Shown: piece after piece, positions 25,940 to 33,918 of the stretch | Layout: the number at the start of each line of letters is the position of its first letter | How positions within the stretch are numbered: the first letter of the stretch is position 1 | Assembly: GCA_964604675.1 (NCBI GenBank) | Contig: CAZSAT010000024.1 | Span: 8,411-72,410 of the forward strand | Length of the DNA: 64,000 nucleotides | Source of the DNA: CAZSAT01 sp964604675 | Lineage (GTDB): Bacteria; Myxococcota_A; UBA796; CAJQPC01 | Direction: 5' to 3' | Translations under genes and position numbers: made by a program | Notes under the pieces: generated by a model | What the model was told of the DNA's origin: nothing | What the model saw: only the letters and a program-made list of their open reading frames with translations | The model's database searches: none

Positions 25940-25945
25940 AGTCTA
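25940..25945 (-). promoter_or_regulatory. -10-like TAGACT overlapping a stop codon
   Basis: The TAG of TAGACT is the stop codon of the upstream HD gene (25943-27253). The hexamer lies 32 nt ahead of TTG 25907 and could give the second module its own promoter inside the operon. Confidence 0.4.
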
Positions 25946-27253
25946 CACCGGGCCGACGATCGGAAACCGCGTCGCCGTGTCGACCCGGACCGGCTTTGGC
26001 GGCCGCTCTCCATCGGGGAGCCGCACGACGGCCACCAGCGGCCGATCCCAACGAACGGGATCCCGCGCACCGGAGATCACCCGAGCTTGCGCGCCGTTGT
26101 CCAGTCGCACCAGGCTGCCGGGGGGCCAGCGTCCCATGAGGTTCACGAACACCTGCAGGACCACGGGATCGTAGGCCCAGCCGGCGGCGCCCTTCATGCG
26201 CATCAGCCCCCCGTGGGGGGTGTGGCTGCCTCCGGGTCGCGTGAGCGTGTCGTAGTCGTCGACCACGCGGAGGATGCGCGCCAGCAGGCCCGGCCGGTCC
26301 GCCACGTCGGCGTGATGGTCCAGGCACGCGAGCACGCGCTGGACCCGCGCGGCGTGGAAGCCGCGCTCCCGGAGGAGCACCTCGAGCGCTCGTGTGCCGT
26401 GGTCCCGCAGCCCCACCGGGCGGTCGTCCCAGGGAGCGTACCCGAGGTCGTGCACGAGGGCCGCGATGCCGAGATCACAGAGCGGCGGCAAGGGAAGATC
26501 GACCGACAGGCCGACTGCGACGGCGAGCTGGCAGACGGCGACACCGTGCGTGGCGTGGCGCGGCGCGTCGCGTACCCGAGCGGTGAGCAGGAGGGGCTGG
26601 AGGTCCCGTTGGCCGTGGTCCACCAGGGCCATGACGGTCCGCCGCAGGGGGAGGATGCGCGGTTGGCGCTGCAGGGCCAGCTGATCGTGCAGATCGGCGA
26701 CGAGCTCCAGCGCGCGCCGGTGGTCGTCGATGAAGCGGGAACGATCGAGGTGGTCCTCGGCGCTGCGCAGGGCGCGCCGGGCGGCTGGAAGGACCTCCAC
26801 GCTCGCCAGACCGTGCTCGTCGAGGGCCGCCTGCAAGGGCTCGACGCGCCCCACACACGCCACCAGGCCGAGCAGCTCGTCGGGCGAGAGCTCGCGGTGG
26901 AAGCTGAAGCCGCCGGCTTCGTGCGGGGCCAGCCATTGCTCCATGCGTGCGCCCGCGTCGTCGACCCCCTCGAAGCGCACCCGCACGTCGTTCACGTGCA
27001 CCTGCTGATCGATCACGACCAGGTGCACGGACCCGAGCTGGCTCGTGAGGATGCGCAGCGTCCGGGAGCAACGCGCCGACGGCTGGCGGAACACGTCGTT
27101 GTCCGGCGCGTGGGTGCGGCTCAACCTTGCGAGCGCCAGGAGCAGCCGAGCGAACTGCTCGCCGTCTTCGCGGACCTGGGTGGCCAGCTCCCGGTTGCCT
27201 GCCCAGCGGGCCTTCTGGAGCGCGGCCTCGAGGCGATCCTGGGGGGTGCTCAC
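25943..27253 (-). CDS. HD-domain phosphohydrolase-like protein (copy 1 of the duplicated pair)
   Basis: A 436-residue paralogue of 22558-23970 with the same order: N-terminal domain (LATQVREDGEQFARLLLALA, VIDQQVHVNDVRVRFEG), then an HD domain with LVHDLGYAPWDD, DHGTRALEVLLRERGFHAAR, CLDHHADVADR and VVDDYDTLTR, then a C-terminal PPGSLVRLDNGAQARVISGA beta region. The metal-binding His and Asp residues are kept and GYP is missing, as in its partner. Sequence divergence between copies is large, so the duplication is not recent. It starts at GTG 27253 within a GTGA overlap with 27250-28899. The substrate is unknown; cleavage of a nucleotide second messenger is only a guess. Confidence 0.8.
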   Translation of the reverse strand: MSTPQDRLEAALQKARWAGNRELATQVREDGEQFARLLLALARLSRTHAPDNDVFRQPSARCSRTLRILTSQLGSVHLVVIDQQVHVNDVRVRFEGVDDAGARMEQWLAPHEAGGFSFHRELSPDELLGLVACVGRVEPLQAALDEHGLASVEVLPAARRALRSAEDHLDRSRFIDDHRRALELVADLHDQLALQRQPRILPLRRTVMALVDHGQRDLQPLLLTARVRDAPRHATHGVAVCQLAVAVGLSVDLPLPPLCDLGIAALVHDLGYAPWDDRPVGLRDHGTRALEVLLRERGFHAARVQRVLACLDHHADVADRPGLLARILRVVDDYDTLTRPGGSHTPHGGLMRMKGAAGWAYDPVVLQVFVNLMGRWPPGSLVRLDNGAQARVISGARDPVRWDRPLVAVVRLPDGERPPKPVRVDTATRFPIVGPV

Positions 27254-28899
27254 GCCTTGCTCCCGAAGCGTTGTCGGTGCTCGCGCCAGGCGGCCACACA
27301 GTGGCTCCGGAAGGGGTCGCGGTGCTCCAGGCTCAGCTCCCGGAGCAGGGTGTGCCCGCTCGGCAGCCAGGCGAGCCCGGCCACCGCCGCCCACTCGCGC
27401 GGGGTCTCCCCCGTGGCCTTCCGAGCGAGCAGGCCCGAGGGACGCACCCAGCCCTCGAAGGTGGCGTGCGCCGTCGGGCCCGTCAAGGCGAGAGCCTGCC
27501 CCAGCACCGCCGCGTCGGTCCGGTCCCACCCGGCCCCCAACCCTTCGATGGCGCGCACGATCGGCTCCGCAGCCCGCCCCTTTCCCCGTCGACCGAGCTG
27601 CAGGGTGGCCGCGTGCCGGATGGGAGGGTCCGGCCAGCTGAGCATCGCCACCAGGTGCGAGCGCACCGCCGCCCCCCAGCCGCTCTGCTCCATCAGCTGG
27701 AGGCGTGCCTCCTGCACGGCGCGGTCGGGGCGCTGGGCGAGCTCGACGACAAGCCGCCGAGCCGCCTCCGGAGCCCCCTGACCGAGCGCCAGCAGCACCT
27801 GGGCAGCTCGCTGGCCGCCCTGGGTCCGCGTGTCGTGCAGCAGACGCGTCAGCTCGCGTCCCGCGGCGTCGGCCAGCACGAGCCGCACCACGGTCAGCGC
27901 GCGCTTCCCCACGTCGTCGCGCTCGAGCAGGGCCAGGATCTCCCCCAGCGCGTCTCCGGGGAGCCCGGCCACCAGATCGATCAGCTCGGCGACCAGCGCG
28001 TCGTCGTCGGGTGGCACCCCCCTGAGGAGGCGGAGGAGGCTGTCGGCCTGGGTGAGGGTGTCGACGAGCAGGCCATGGAGGCGCTCGCCATCGTGCCCGT
28101 CCTTGACCAGCGTCATCAGGGAGAGCACCCCGCGCAGGTGGCCGTCGCGGACCAGGTGGTCGCGGAGGTCCAGGAGGGCGGGCACCAACAGATCCGGCGA
28201 GACGAGCTCGTCGCGGTGCGCTGCCACCAGGTGCCGCCCGAGCCTCAAGGCGTCGCGGACCACGCCCGCTGTGCTCAGTTCGTCCACGAGCGCGGCCACG
28301 GCGTGGTCGTCGATCGGCACGTAGGCCAGCGGCAGCGCCCTCGTCAGCCGTGGGGGAGGGCGGTCGAGGTGCTCGGGTGCCGGGAGGTGGTGCTCGAAGC
28401 GACGCCCGTCGCCCTGGTGCGCGTTGAACACCATCCCGTCGACCGCATCGACCTGGATGCCCGGCAGGCGCGCGCGCCACACCATGCTCACCAGGTCGTC
28501 CTCGTCGCCGCGGATGCGCGACAGACGAACGGCCAAGAGCTCCACCAGCGAGGTCCACTGGTCGAAGCCCGCCTCCGCTCCGATCCGGAGCCGCCGCACC
28601 CCGTCACGCCACAAGAGGAAGGGGAGGGAGCGGTCGCGATCCCGATCCAGGTACACGGTCTCGCCGTCGAGGACGAAGCGATCCTGCGCAACGTCCAGGA
28701 CCAGCTCTCCGTGCCCGTGCTCCGCCAGGTCCTCCAGCTCCTCGAGGAAGGCCGCCACGGCGTCGTTGTGGGCGTCATAGAGCAGCAGGGCGCGGCTGCA
28801 TCGGGCGAGGGCCAGGGCGAGCGCCTGCGCATGGCGCGCTCTCGCAGACGCCAGGTCCAGGCGTCGGGTCTCAGCCAGAACGTCTTGTGGCTTGGTCAC
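27250..28899 (-). CDS. HEAT-like repeat protein (copy 1 of the duplicated pair)
   Basis: A 549-residue paralogue of 23967-25907. The shared N-terminal domain reads LARCSRALLLYDAHNDAVAAF, then ETVYLDRDRDRSLPFLLWRDG and LLAVRLSRIRGDEDDL, and about 330 residues of HEAT-like helices follow (LIDLVAGLPGDALGEILAL, LVAMLSWPDPPIRHAATLQL). It is first in the five-gene minus operon 28899-19255. The start is GTG 28899, with TAAGCT (28930-28925) 25 nt upstream. Frames that continue upstream lack a ribosome site and cross the divergent promoter, so they were rejected. Its role is probably to scaffold or regulate the HD partner; this is inferred from the repeated gene pairing. Confidence 0.75.
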   Translation of the reverse strand: MTKPQDVLAETRRLDLASARARHAQALALALARCSRALLLYDAHNDAVAAFLEELEDLAEHGHGELVLDVAQDRFVLDGETVYLDRDRDRSLPFLLWRDGVRRLRIGAEAGFDQWTSLVELLAVRLSRIRGDEDDLVSMVWRARLPGIQVDAVDGMVFNAHQGDGRRFEHHLPAPEHLDRPPPRLTRALPLAYVPIDDHAVAALVDELSTAGVVRDALRLGRHLVAAHRDELVSPDLLVPALLDLRDHLVRDGHLRGVLSLMTLVKDGHDGERLHGLLVDTLTQADSLLRLLRGVPPDDDALVAELIDLVAGLPGDALGEILALLERDDVGKRALTVVRLVLADAAGRELTRLLHDTRTQGGQRAAQVLLALGQGAPEAARRLVVELAQRPDRAVQEARLQLMEQSGWGAAVRSHLVAMLSWPDPPIRHAATLQLGRRGKGRAAEPIVRAIEGLGAGWDRTDAAVLGQALALTGPTAHATFEGWVRPSGLLARKATGETPREWAAVAGLAWLPSGHTLLRELSLEHRDPFRSHCVAAWREHRQRFGSKA

Positions 28900-28924
28900 A
28901 CGGTGTCTCTGCCCCGCTGGCACC

Positions 28925-28943
28925 AGCTTAGCCCCGGTATACT
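28925..28943. promoter_or_regulatory. divergent -10 elements (HEAT operon / dpgA)
   Basis: TAAGCT on minus (28930-28925) lies 25 nt before GTG 28899. TATACT on plus (28938-28943) lies 17 nt before ATG 28961. They are 7 bp apart rather than overlapping. Confidence 0.5.
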
Positions 28944-28960
28944 CGTGGCCAGGAGTGTCG

Positions 28961-30019
28961 ATGTTCGAGACCCGCCCCCGGATCCTCGCCGTCGGAACCT
29001 CCAATCCGCCGGATCGCTACGTGCAGAGCGAGATCCCGGACCTCTTCACCGTGGACGTGCCGGCCATCCGCGCGCTCTTCGGCTCCAGCCACATCCTCAC
29101 CCGGCACCTCTACCTGCCGCCACCCAACGCAGACGGGCTGCCGGAGGAGACCCAGGGCGAGCTGTTGGCGAAGCACCTGCGGGGCGCGCTCGAGATCGCG
29201 CCCATCGCCGTGGAGCGCTGCCTGGCGGACACCGGGCTGACCGTTCAGGACATCGACTACCTGGCCTGCATCACCACCACGGGCTTCATGGCGCCTGGGC
29301 TCACCGCGCACCTGATGAAGCACATGGGCTTTCGCGAGGACTGCAGTCGGGTCGACATCGTCGGCATGGGCTGCAACGCCGGGCTCAACGCCTTGAACCC
29401 GGTCGCAGCCTGGGCCGCCGCCAACCCGGGCAGGAACGCCCTGATGGTCTGCGTGGAGATCTGCTCGGCGGCCTACGTCTTCGATCAGACCTTGCGCACC
29501 GCGATCGTGAACTCGCTCTTCGGCGACGGTTGCGCGGTCGCCCTCGTTCGCTCCGCAGTCAGCGACGAGCGTGCCTTCGCGCCGCGGGTGCTGGGCTTCA
29601 ACAGCCAGATCATTCCCCCGGCCATCGGGGCGATGCGCTTCGACTGGGACGATCAGGCCAACAAGTTCAGCTTCTTCCTGGATCGAGACATCCCCTACGT
29701 GGTGGGCCAGTACGCGGAGCGCCCCGTGAAGCGCCTGCTCGCCGAACACGGCCTGAAGCGCCGCGACATCCGCCACTGGCTCGTGCACAGCGGCGGCAAG
29801 AAGGTGATCGACGCCATCAAGTACAACGTCGGCATCACCGAGCACGACGTGCGGCACACCTCCAGCGTGCTGCGCGACTTCGGCAACCTCTCCAGCGCCT
29901 CCTTCCTGTTCAGCTACCAGCGGCTGCTCGACGAAGGCGTCGTCCGACGGGGCGACTACGGCGTGATGATGACCATGGGCCCGGGATCGACCATCGAGAC
30001 CGCGCTCCTCCGCTGGTAG
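28961..30019 (+). CDS. dpgA: DpgA-like type III polyketide synthase (3,5-dihydroxyphenylacetyl-CoA synthase family)
   Basis: A 352-residue chalcone-synthase-fold enzyme. The catalytic triad is visible: Cys138 in GMGCNAGLNAL, His276 in LVHSGGKK and Asn309 in DFGNLSSASF. The stretch VDIVGMGCNAGLNALNPV followed by VCVEICSAAYVFD is typical of DpgA, which condenses four malonyl-CoA units to 3,5-dihydroxyphenylacetyl-CoA for dihydroxyphenylglycine in glycopeptide antibiotics. The next gene is DpgB-like, as in those clusters, but DpgC, DpgD and any peptide synthetase are absent here. The real product may therefore be another resorcinol-type compound. ATG 28961 follows CCAGGAG, with TATACT upstream. 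Confidence 0.85.
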   Translation: MFETRPRILAVGTSNPPDRYVQSEIPDLFTVDVPAIRALFGSSHILTRHLYLPPPNADGLPEETQGELLAKHLRGALEIAPIAVERCLADTGLTVQDIDYLACITTTGFMAPGLTAHLMKHMGFREDCSRVDIVGMGCNAGLNALNPVAAWAAANPGRNALMVCVEICSAAYVFDQTLRTAIVNSLFGDGCAVALVRSAVSDERAFAPRVLGFNSQIIPPAIGAMRFDWDDQANKFSFFLDRDIPYVVGQYAERPVKRLLAEHGLKRRDIRHWLVHSGGKKVIDAIKYNVGITEHDVRHTSSVLRDFGNLSSASFLFSYQRLLDEGVVRRGDYGVMMTMGPGSTIETALLRW

Positions 30020-30035
30020 CGAAAAGGCAAAGACC

Positions 30036-30773
30036 GTGTACGAGACCCTGCGCTTCGACGAGACCGACGGCATCGCCACGGTCACGCTCTCACGAGCGGG
30101 CGGCAACCGCATCAGCATGCGCATGGTGCGGGAGCTGACCGCCGTCTGCGATCACCTGGAGGACACCAGCGACGCCCGCGTGGTGGTGTTCCGCGGTGAC
30201 GGCGGGGCCTTCTCCGACGGCATCGACTTCTCGGACTTCCACCCCGACAGGCCCCTCGACATCCACGGCTTCAACAAGTGGGAGAAGCTCTGCACCCGGT
30301 TGGAGCGTCTGCCCAAGGCCACGGTCGCCCTGGTCGACGGGCCGGCGCGCGGGGGCGGTTTCCAGATCGCGCTGGTGTGCGACCTGCGGGTGGCGACCTC
30401 CGCTGCGGTGTTCCAGCTGCCCGAGGTCCACCTGGGCTTCCTGCCGGGCATGGGCACCTTCCGCTTCGCCAAGTACGTGGGGCTGGGCCACGCCAAGCGC
30501 ATCGCGATGACCTGCGAAGCGATCTCGGGCTCCCGCGCCGTGGAGCTGGGCTTCATCGATCGGCTCGACGACGACCTGGAGTCGGGCCTCGCCTGGGCGC
30601 TCGGCGCCTTGGGTCCGAACCACACCGTGGCGATCGAGCTCACGCGCCGGCTGCTCAACGAGAGCTTCGCCACCAGCTACGAGAACGCGATCGGGCACTT
30701 CCTCGCGGCGCAGCACCGCGCCATCAGCCAGACCGCCTTCCTCGACACCCTGCGCGAGCAGCGGAAGAAGTAG
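30036..30773 (+). CDS. dpgB: DpgB-like crotonase-family protein
   Basis: A 245-residue crotonase. The oxyanion segments are FSDGIDFSDF and ARGGGFQIALVCD; the position usually holding the first catalytic Glu is Gln here (GGGFQ), while the second Glu is kept in PEVHLGFLPGMG. In glycopeptide clusters DpgB and DpgD raise DpgA output and finish its aromatic product. It begins 16 bp after the dpgA stop, surely in the same operon. The start is GTG 30036 after AAAAGG. The Gln change suggests it is not an ordinary hydratase. The name rests on neighbourhood plus crotonase fold; a generic enoyl-CoA hydratase is the alternative. Confidence 0.75.
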   Translation: MYETLRFDETDGIATVTLSRAGGNRISMRMVRELTAVCDHLEDTSDARVVVFRGDGGAFSDGIDFSDFHPDRPLDIHGFNKWEKLCTRLERLPKATVALVDGPARGGGFQIALVCDLRVATSAAVFQLPEVHLGFLPGMGTFRFAKYVGLGHAKRIAMTCEAISGSRAVELGFIDRLDDDLESGLAWALGALGPNHTVAIELTRRLLNESFATSYENAIGHFLAAQHRAISQTAFLDTLREQRKK

Positions 30774-30776
30774 TCT
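30771..30776 (+). promoter_or_regulatory. leaderless-type -10 TAGTCT made from the dpgB stop
   Basis: The dpgB stop TAG (30771-30773) is the first half of TAGTCT, which ends 7 nt before GTG 30784. Confidence 0.4.
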
Positions 30777-30783
30777 CCGCAGC

Positions 30784-31473
30784 GTGCCGCGTCCCTTCCA
30801 GGTCGATCCGCAGGTGCTCGCCTGCATTCGCCCGATGCAGGCGCGTGACGTGGTGCGCGTGGCGGAGCTGCACCAGGCGGCGATGGGCGAGTCGTTGTGG
30901 GCGCGCCTGGGGGTGCGCTTCCTGCGCGAGCTCTACCTGGGCTTGATCGACAACGCGCACTTTCTGGCCTTCGTGTACGAGGAGCGGGTCGACGGTGTCG
31001 ACCGCGTGCGCGGCTTCATCGCCGGCACCCAGGACGGCTCGGCGATGATGGGCGAGGTGTTCCGGCGTCGCTTCCTCATCTTGGGCGTGATGGCCGCCCG
31101 CGGGCTCTTGCGCGCCCCCGGCGTGGTGCGGCCGCTGCTCGAGACGGCCAGCTACTTCTCGGCCTCGTCGGTCGACGGCACCGAAGCCGTCACCGCCGAG
31201 TCCATGTTCTGCTCGTTCGAGCCCGAGCTGCGCGGGAAGCGGGTGAGCGGGCACATCAACAAGGTGCTGTTCGACGACCTGCTGGCGCGCGGCCACCGGC
31301 ACGTGAAGGTGACCACGGAGGTCGACAACGAGGGCGCCAACCGCCAGCTCAGGAGCTGGGGCTTCGAAGACCGCGGGCGCTTCACCTTCTACGACAAGGA
31401 GATGGTGCGCTACGTGCTCGACCTCGAGGCGAGCGACCGGGTGGAGCCTGTGAGTCGACATCCCGCGGTGTAG
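30784..31473 (+). CDS. GNAT-family N-acetyltransferase
   Basis: A 229-residue acetyltransferase. The N-terminus IRPMQARDVVRVAELHQAAM is the usual GNAT first strand and helix, FLRELYLGLI and GFIAGTQDGS form the core sheet, and VSGHINKVLFDDLLARGHRH followed by VTTEVDNEGANRQLRSWGF carries the acetyl-CoA helix and the end of the fold. The motif A pyrophosphate loop is atypical. It begins 10 bp after dpgB and could modify the pathway product, but it may also use its own leaderless-type promoter. The substrate cannot be predicted. Confidence 0.82.
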   Translation: MPRPFQVDPQVLACIRPMQARDVVRVAELHQAAMGESLWARLGVRFLRELYLGLIDNAHFLAFVYEERVDGVDRVRGFIAGTQDGSAMMGEVFRRRFLILGVMAARGLLRAPGVVRPLLETASYFSASSVDGTEAVTAESMFCSFEPELRGKRVSGHINKVLFDDLLARGHRHVKVTTEVDNEGANRQLRSWGFEDRGRFTFYDKEMVRYVLDLEASDRVEPVSRHPAV

Positions 31474-31599
31474 CGGTGGGGCTTGCGTGGCACGGTGCGC
31501 TCCTGGTTTCACCGCCCGACCGGCCCCGTGCCGCGCGGTGGTCGCCCTGCGCTGCCGTGAGGTCCCGTCGCCACAGTAGACCCGCCAGGGTGGGCCGGG

Positions 31600-31605
31600 T
31601 AGACT
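31600..31605 (+). promoter_or_regulatory. -10-like TAGACT
   Basis: TAGACT lies 25 nt before GTG 31631, with GGAGG (31622-31626) as ribosome site. The gap 31474-31599 shows nothing else recognisable. Confidence 0.45.
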
Positions 31606-31630
31606 CCCCCGTGCCGCTCTCGGAGGACCC

Positions 31631-33874
31631 GTGCGTCTGGTTGCCCTCTCGCTTCCGCTCCTGCTCTCGCTGACCTTTGCCTGTGCCGGCGAAAACATCA
31701 GCGGCGGCAACAAGACCACCGACGACACCGGCACGAGCGAAGAGGGCGTCGGCAACCTGGTGGTGGAGGTCGAAGCGATCGACTTCGGCACCACCGAGGT
31801 CGGTGAGCTCAAGTCCGAGGCCATGCTGCTCGAGAACGCGGGCACTGGCCCCGTGGTGGTCGAGAGCATCAGCGCCAGCCTGCCCTTCAGCGTGTCGATC
31901 ACGGGCCTCACGATCCAGCCGGGAGCCACGGCGCACATCACGGTCTACTTCCAGCCCACCGACTACGAGGATGCGACCGGCGAGCTCGCGATCGTGTCGG
32001 ACGACGAGGGTGGAGGCTCCACCATCGCGCTGGCCGGCCAGGTCATCACCGACGGCGATGGCGACGGACACCTGCGCGAGGAAGCTGGCGGCGACGACTG
32101 CGACGACGACGACCCGGACGTCTACCCTGGCGCTCCCGAGCAGTACTACGACGGCGTGGACGCCGACTGCCTCGGCGACGACGACTACGACCAGGATGGT
32201 GACGGCTACCAGTCCGATGTCTTCAACGACGACCCGGGCCTCGGCGGCGGCGACTGCAACGACAGCTACGACGACATGTACCCGGGCGCCCCGGACGAGG
32301 TCTACGACGGCATCGACTCCGACTGCGCGGGCGACGACGACTACGACTACGACGGCGATGGCTACGGCTCGGCGGACTACGACCGCGGCCGCGACTGCGA
32401 CGACTTCGACGCCGACGTCTACCCCGGCGCCATCGAGCAGCTCGACGGCGACCTCGACGACTGCGACGGCGAGGTCGACCGCGACATCCACAGCACCGGT
32501 GCGGTCTTCACCTGGACCGGTGAAGGCGCGGACGAAGAGGTCGGCACCGCGGTCGCCATGGGCGACATCGACGGCGACGGCCTGGGCGACCTGATCGTGG
32601 GTGCGGCCGGCTACAACAGCGGCGGCGGCGCGGTGGGCACCTTCCTCACCACGAGCGGGATCGAGGACGACTGGGACTCCCTCCGCACCGGCTCCACCGA
32701 CTTCTTCAGCGGCAGCGGCATCGACGGGATCGGCTCGGCGCTGGTCTTGCTCGACGACTTCGACGGCGACGACGAGGCGGACCTCCTCGTGGGCGCTCCC
32801 TCCACCTCGTCCAGCTACGGCGCCATCTACGTCATCGGCGCCAGCGATCTGGCCGCCGGCGGCGACACGGGCGATGCCTCGCTCACGATCTCCGGCACGT
32901 CGAGCTTCTACTACGTGGGCCGCTCGATGGCCGGCAACATGGACCTCGACGGCGACGGCACCAACGAGATCCTGTTCGAGTACCGCACCTCCACCAGCAA
33001 CACGCACGTGTCGAACCTCGGGCTGCAGTACGGCGGCTCGGGCCAGAACGGCACCATCACCGGGACCTCGGTCGACAGCTACTGGACCACGGGCTCGTCC
33101 TCGTCGACCTATGCCTCCGCGCACTCCGGCTACCTGAACCTCACCGGCGGCGAAGACCTCGACGGCGATGGCCTCGACGACTTCGTGTACTGCGACCCCT
33201 TCTACGACACGAACTCCGACAACACCGGCTCGGTCTGGGCCTTGTGGGGGAGCCCGGTCGAGTACGCGGTCTCCGGCAGCGCGTTCGCGAGCAGCACGGG
33301 CGAAGTGGTCGTCGGCGACAGCCAGTACGGCTGGATGGGCGACGCGTGCGGCCTGCTCCCGGACATGGACGACGACGGCGACGGTGAGCTCTGGGCCTGG
33401 AAGGGCGACGTCGGCGAGCTCTACGTCTGGTCGGGTGGAACCGATCTCCGGAACGGATCGGTGGGCGACGGCGATGCCCAGTTCGTGATGGAGCTGTCCA
33501 GCGACTGGACCACCAGCGGCATCGAGGGCATCGGCGACTGGAACGGCGACGGCCACGGCGACTGGGCGCTGGCCATCGACGGCGACAGCGCCAGCATCCC
33601 CGGTGGCCTGACCCTGCTCACCGGTTGGGGTCTCGAGGGCCTGTACGAGGACCACGAGGACGAGTCGATCGCCATCGCCACCTTCGATCCCGATGGGGAC
33701 GACGGCTCCGACCTCTTCGCGCAGGGCTTCCCGCAAGGGGTGGCCGATGTCGACGGCGACGGCTTCGAGGACCTGCTCATTGGCGACCCGGGCTTCAGCT
33801 ACGACCTCGACGGCGACGACGAAGAGGAAGACACCATCGGCGCGGCCTACCTGTTCTACAACCCGGGTTCGTAG
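31631..33874 (+). CDS. lipoprotein with ASH-like domain, MopE-type repeats and FG-GAP propeller
   Basis: A 747-residue surface protein. The signal ends in LTFAC (Cys18). Residues about 35-140 (VEAIDFGTTEVGE, LENAGTGPVVVES) form an ASH/choice-of-anchor immunoglobulin-like domain. Residues about 145-275 hold three MopE-type units: DCDDDDPDVYPGAPE with DGVDADC, DCNDSYDDMYPGAPD with DGIDSDC, and DCDDFDADVYPGA. This motif is named for the copper-binding MopE protein; metal binding here is not shown. The remaining 460 residues are FG-GAP blades with DGDG loops (GDIDGDGLGDLIVGAAG, DDFDGDDEADLLVGAPS). It is probably a calcium-dependent surface adhesion or binding protein. Confidence 0.87.
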   Translation: MRLVALSLPLLLSLTFACAGENISGGNKTTDDTGTSEEGVGNLVVEVEAIDFGTTEVGELKSEAMLLENAGTGPVVVESISASLPFSVSITGLTIQPGATAHITVYFQPTDYEDATGELAIVSDDEGGGSTIALAGQVITDGDGDGHLREEAGGDDCDDDDPDVYPGAPEQYYDGVDADCLGDDDYDQDGDGYQSDVFNDDPGLGGGDCNDSYDDMYPGAPDEVYDGIDSDCAGDDDYDYDGDGYGSADYDRGRDCDDFDADVYPGAIEQLDGDLDDCDGEVDRDIHSTGAVFTWTGEGADEEVGTAVAMGDIDGDGLGDLIVGAAGYNSGGGAVGTFLTTSGIEDDWDSLRTGSTDFFSGSGIDGIGSALVLLDDFDGDDEADLLVGAPSTSSSYGAIYVIGASDLAAGGDTGDASLTISGTSSFYYVGRSMAGNMDLDGDGTNEILFEYRTSTSNTHVSNLGLQYGGSGQNGTITGTSVDSYWTTGSSSSTYASAHSGYLNLTGGEDLDGDGLDDFVYCDPFYDTNSDNTGSVWALWGSPVEYAVSGSAFASSTGEVVVGDSQYGWMGDACGLLPDMDDDGDGELWAWKGDVGELYVWSGGTDLRNGSVGDGDAQFVMELSSDWTTSGIEGIGDWNGDGHGDWALAIDGDSASIPGGLTLLTGWGLEGLYEDHEDESIAIATFDPDGDDGSDLFAQGFPQGVADVDGDGFEDLLIGDPGFSYDLDGDDEEEDTIGAAYLFYNPGS

Positions 33875-33918
33875 CGTCCTGACCGACCAGGTCCCCAGCG
33901 GTTACCCCGCCGGACCCC

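Noticed and set aside
22558..27253. Calling the two HD proteins cyclic-di-GMP phosphodiesterases
   Set aside because: The GYP motif that defines HD-GYP enzymes is missing in both, although the metal ligands are kept.
28900..31630. Sigma-54 promoters (TGGCAC at 28919 and near 31490)
   Set aside because: The GC element is present but no TTGC element follows at the required spacing in either case.
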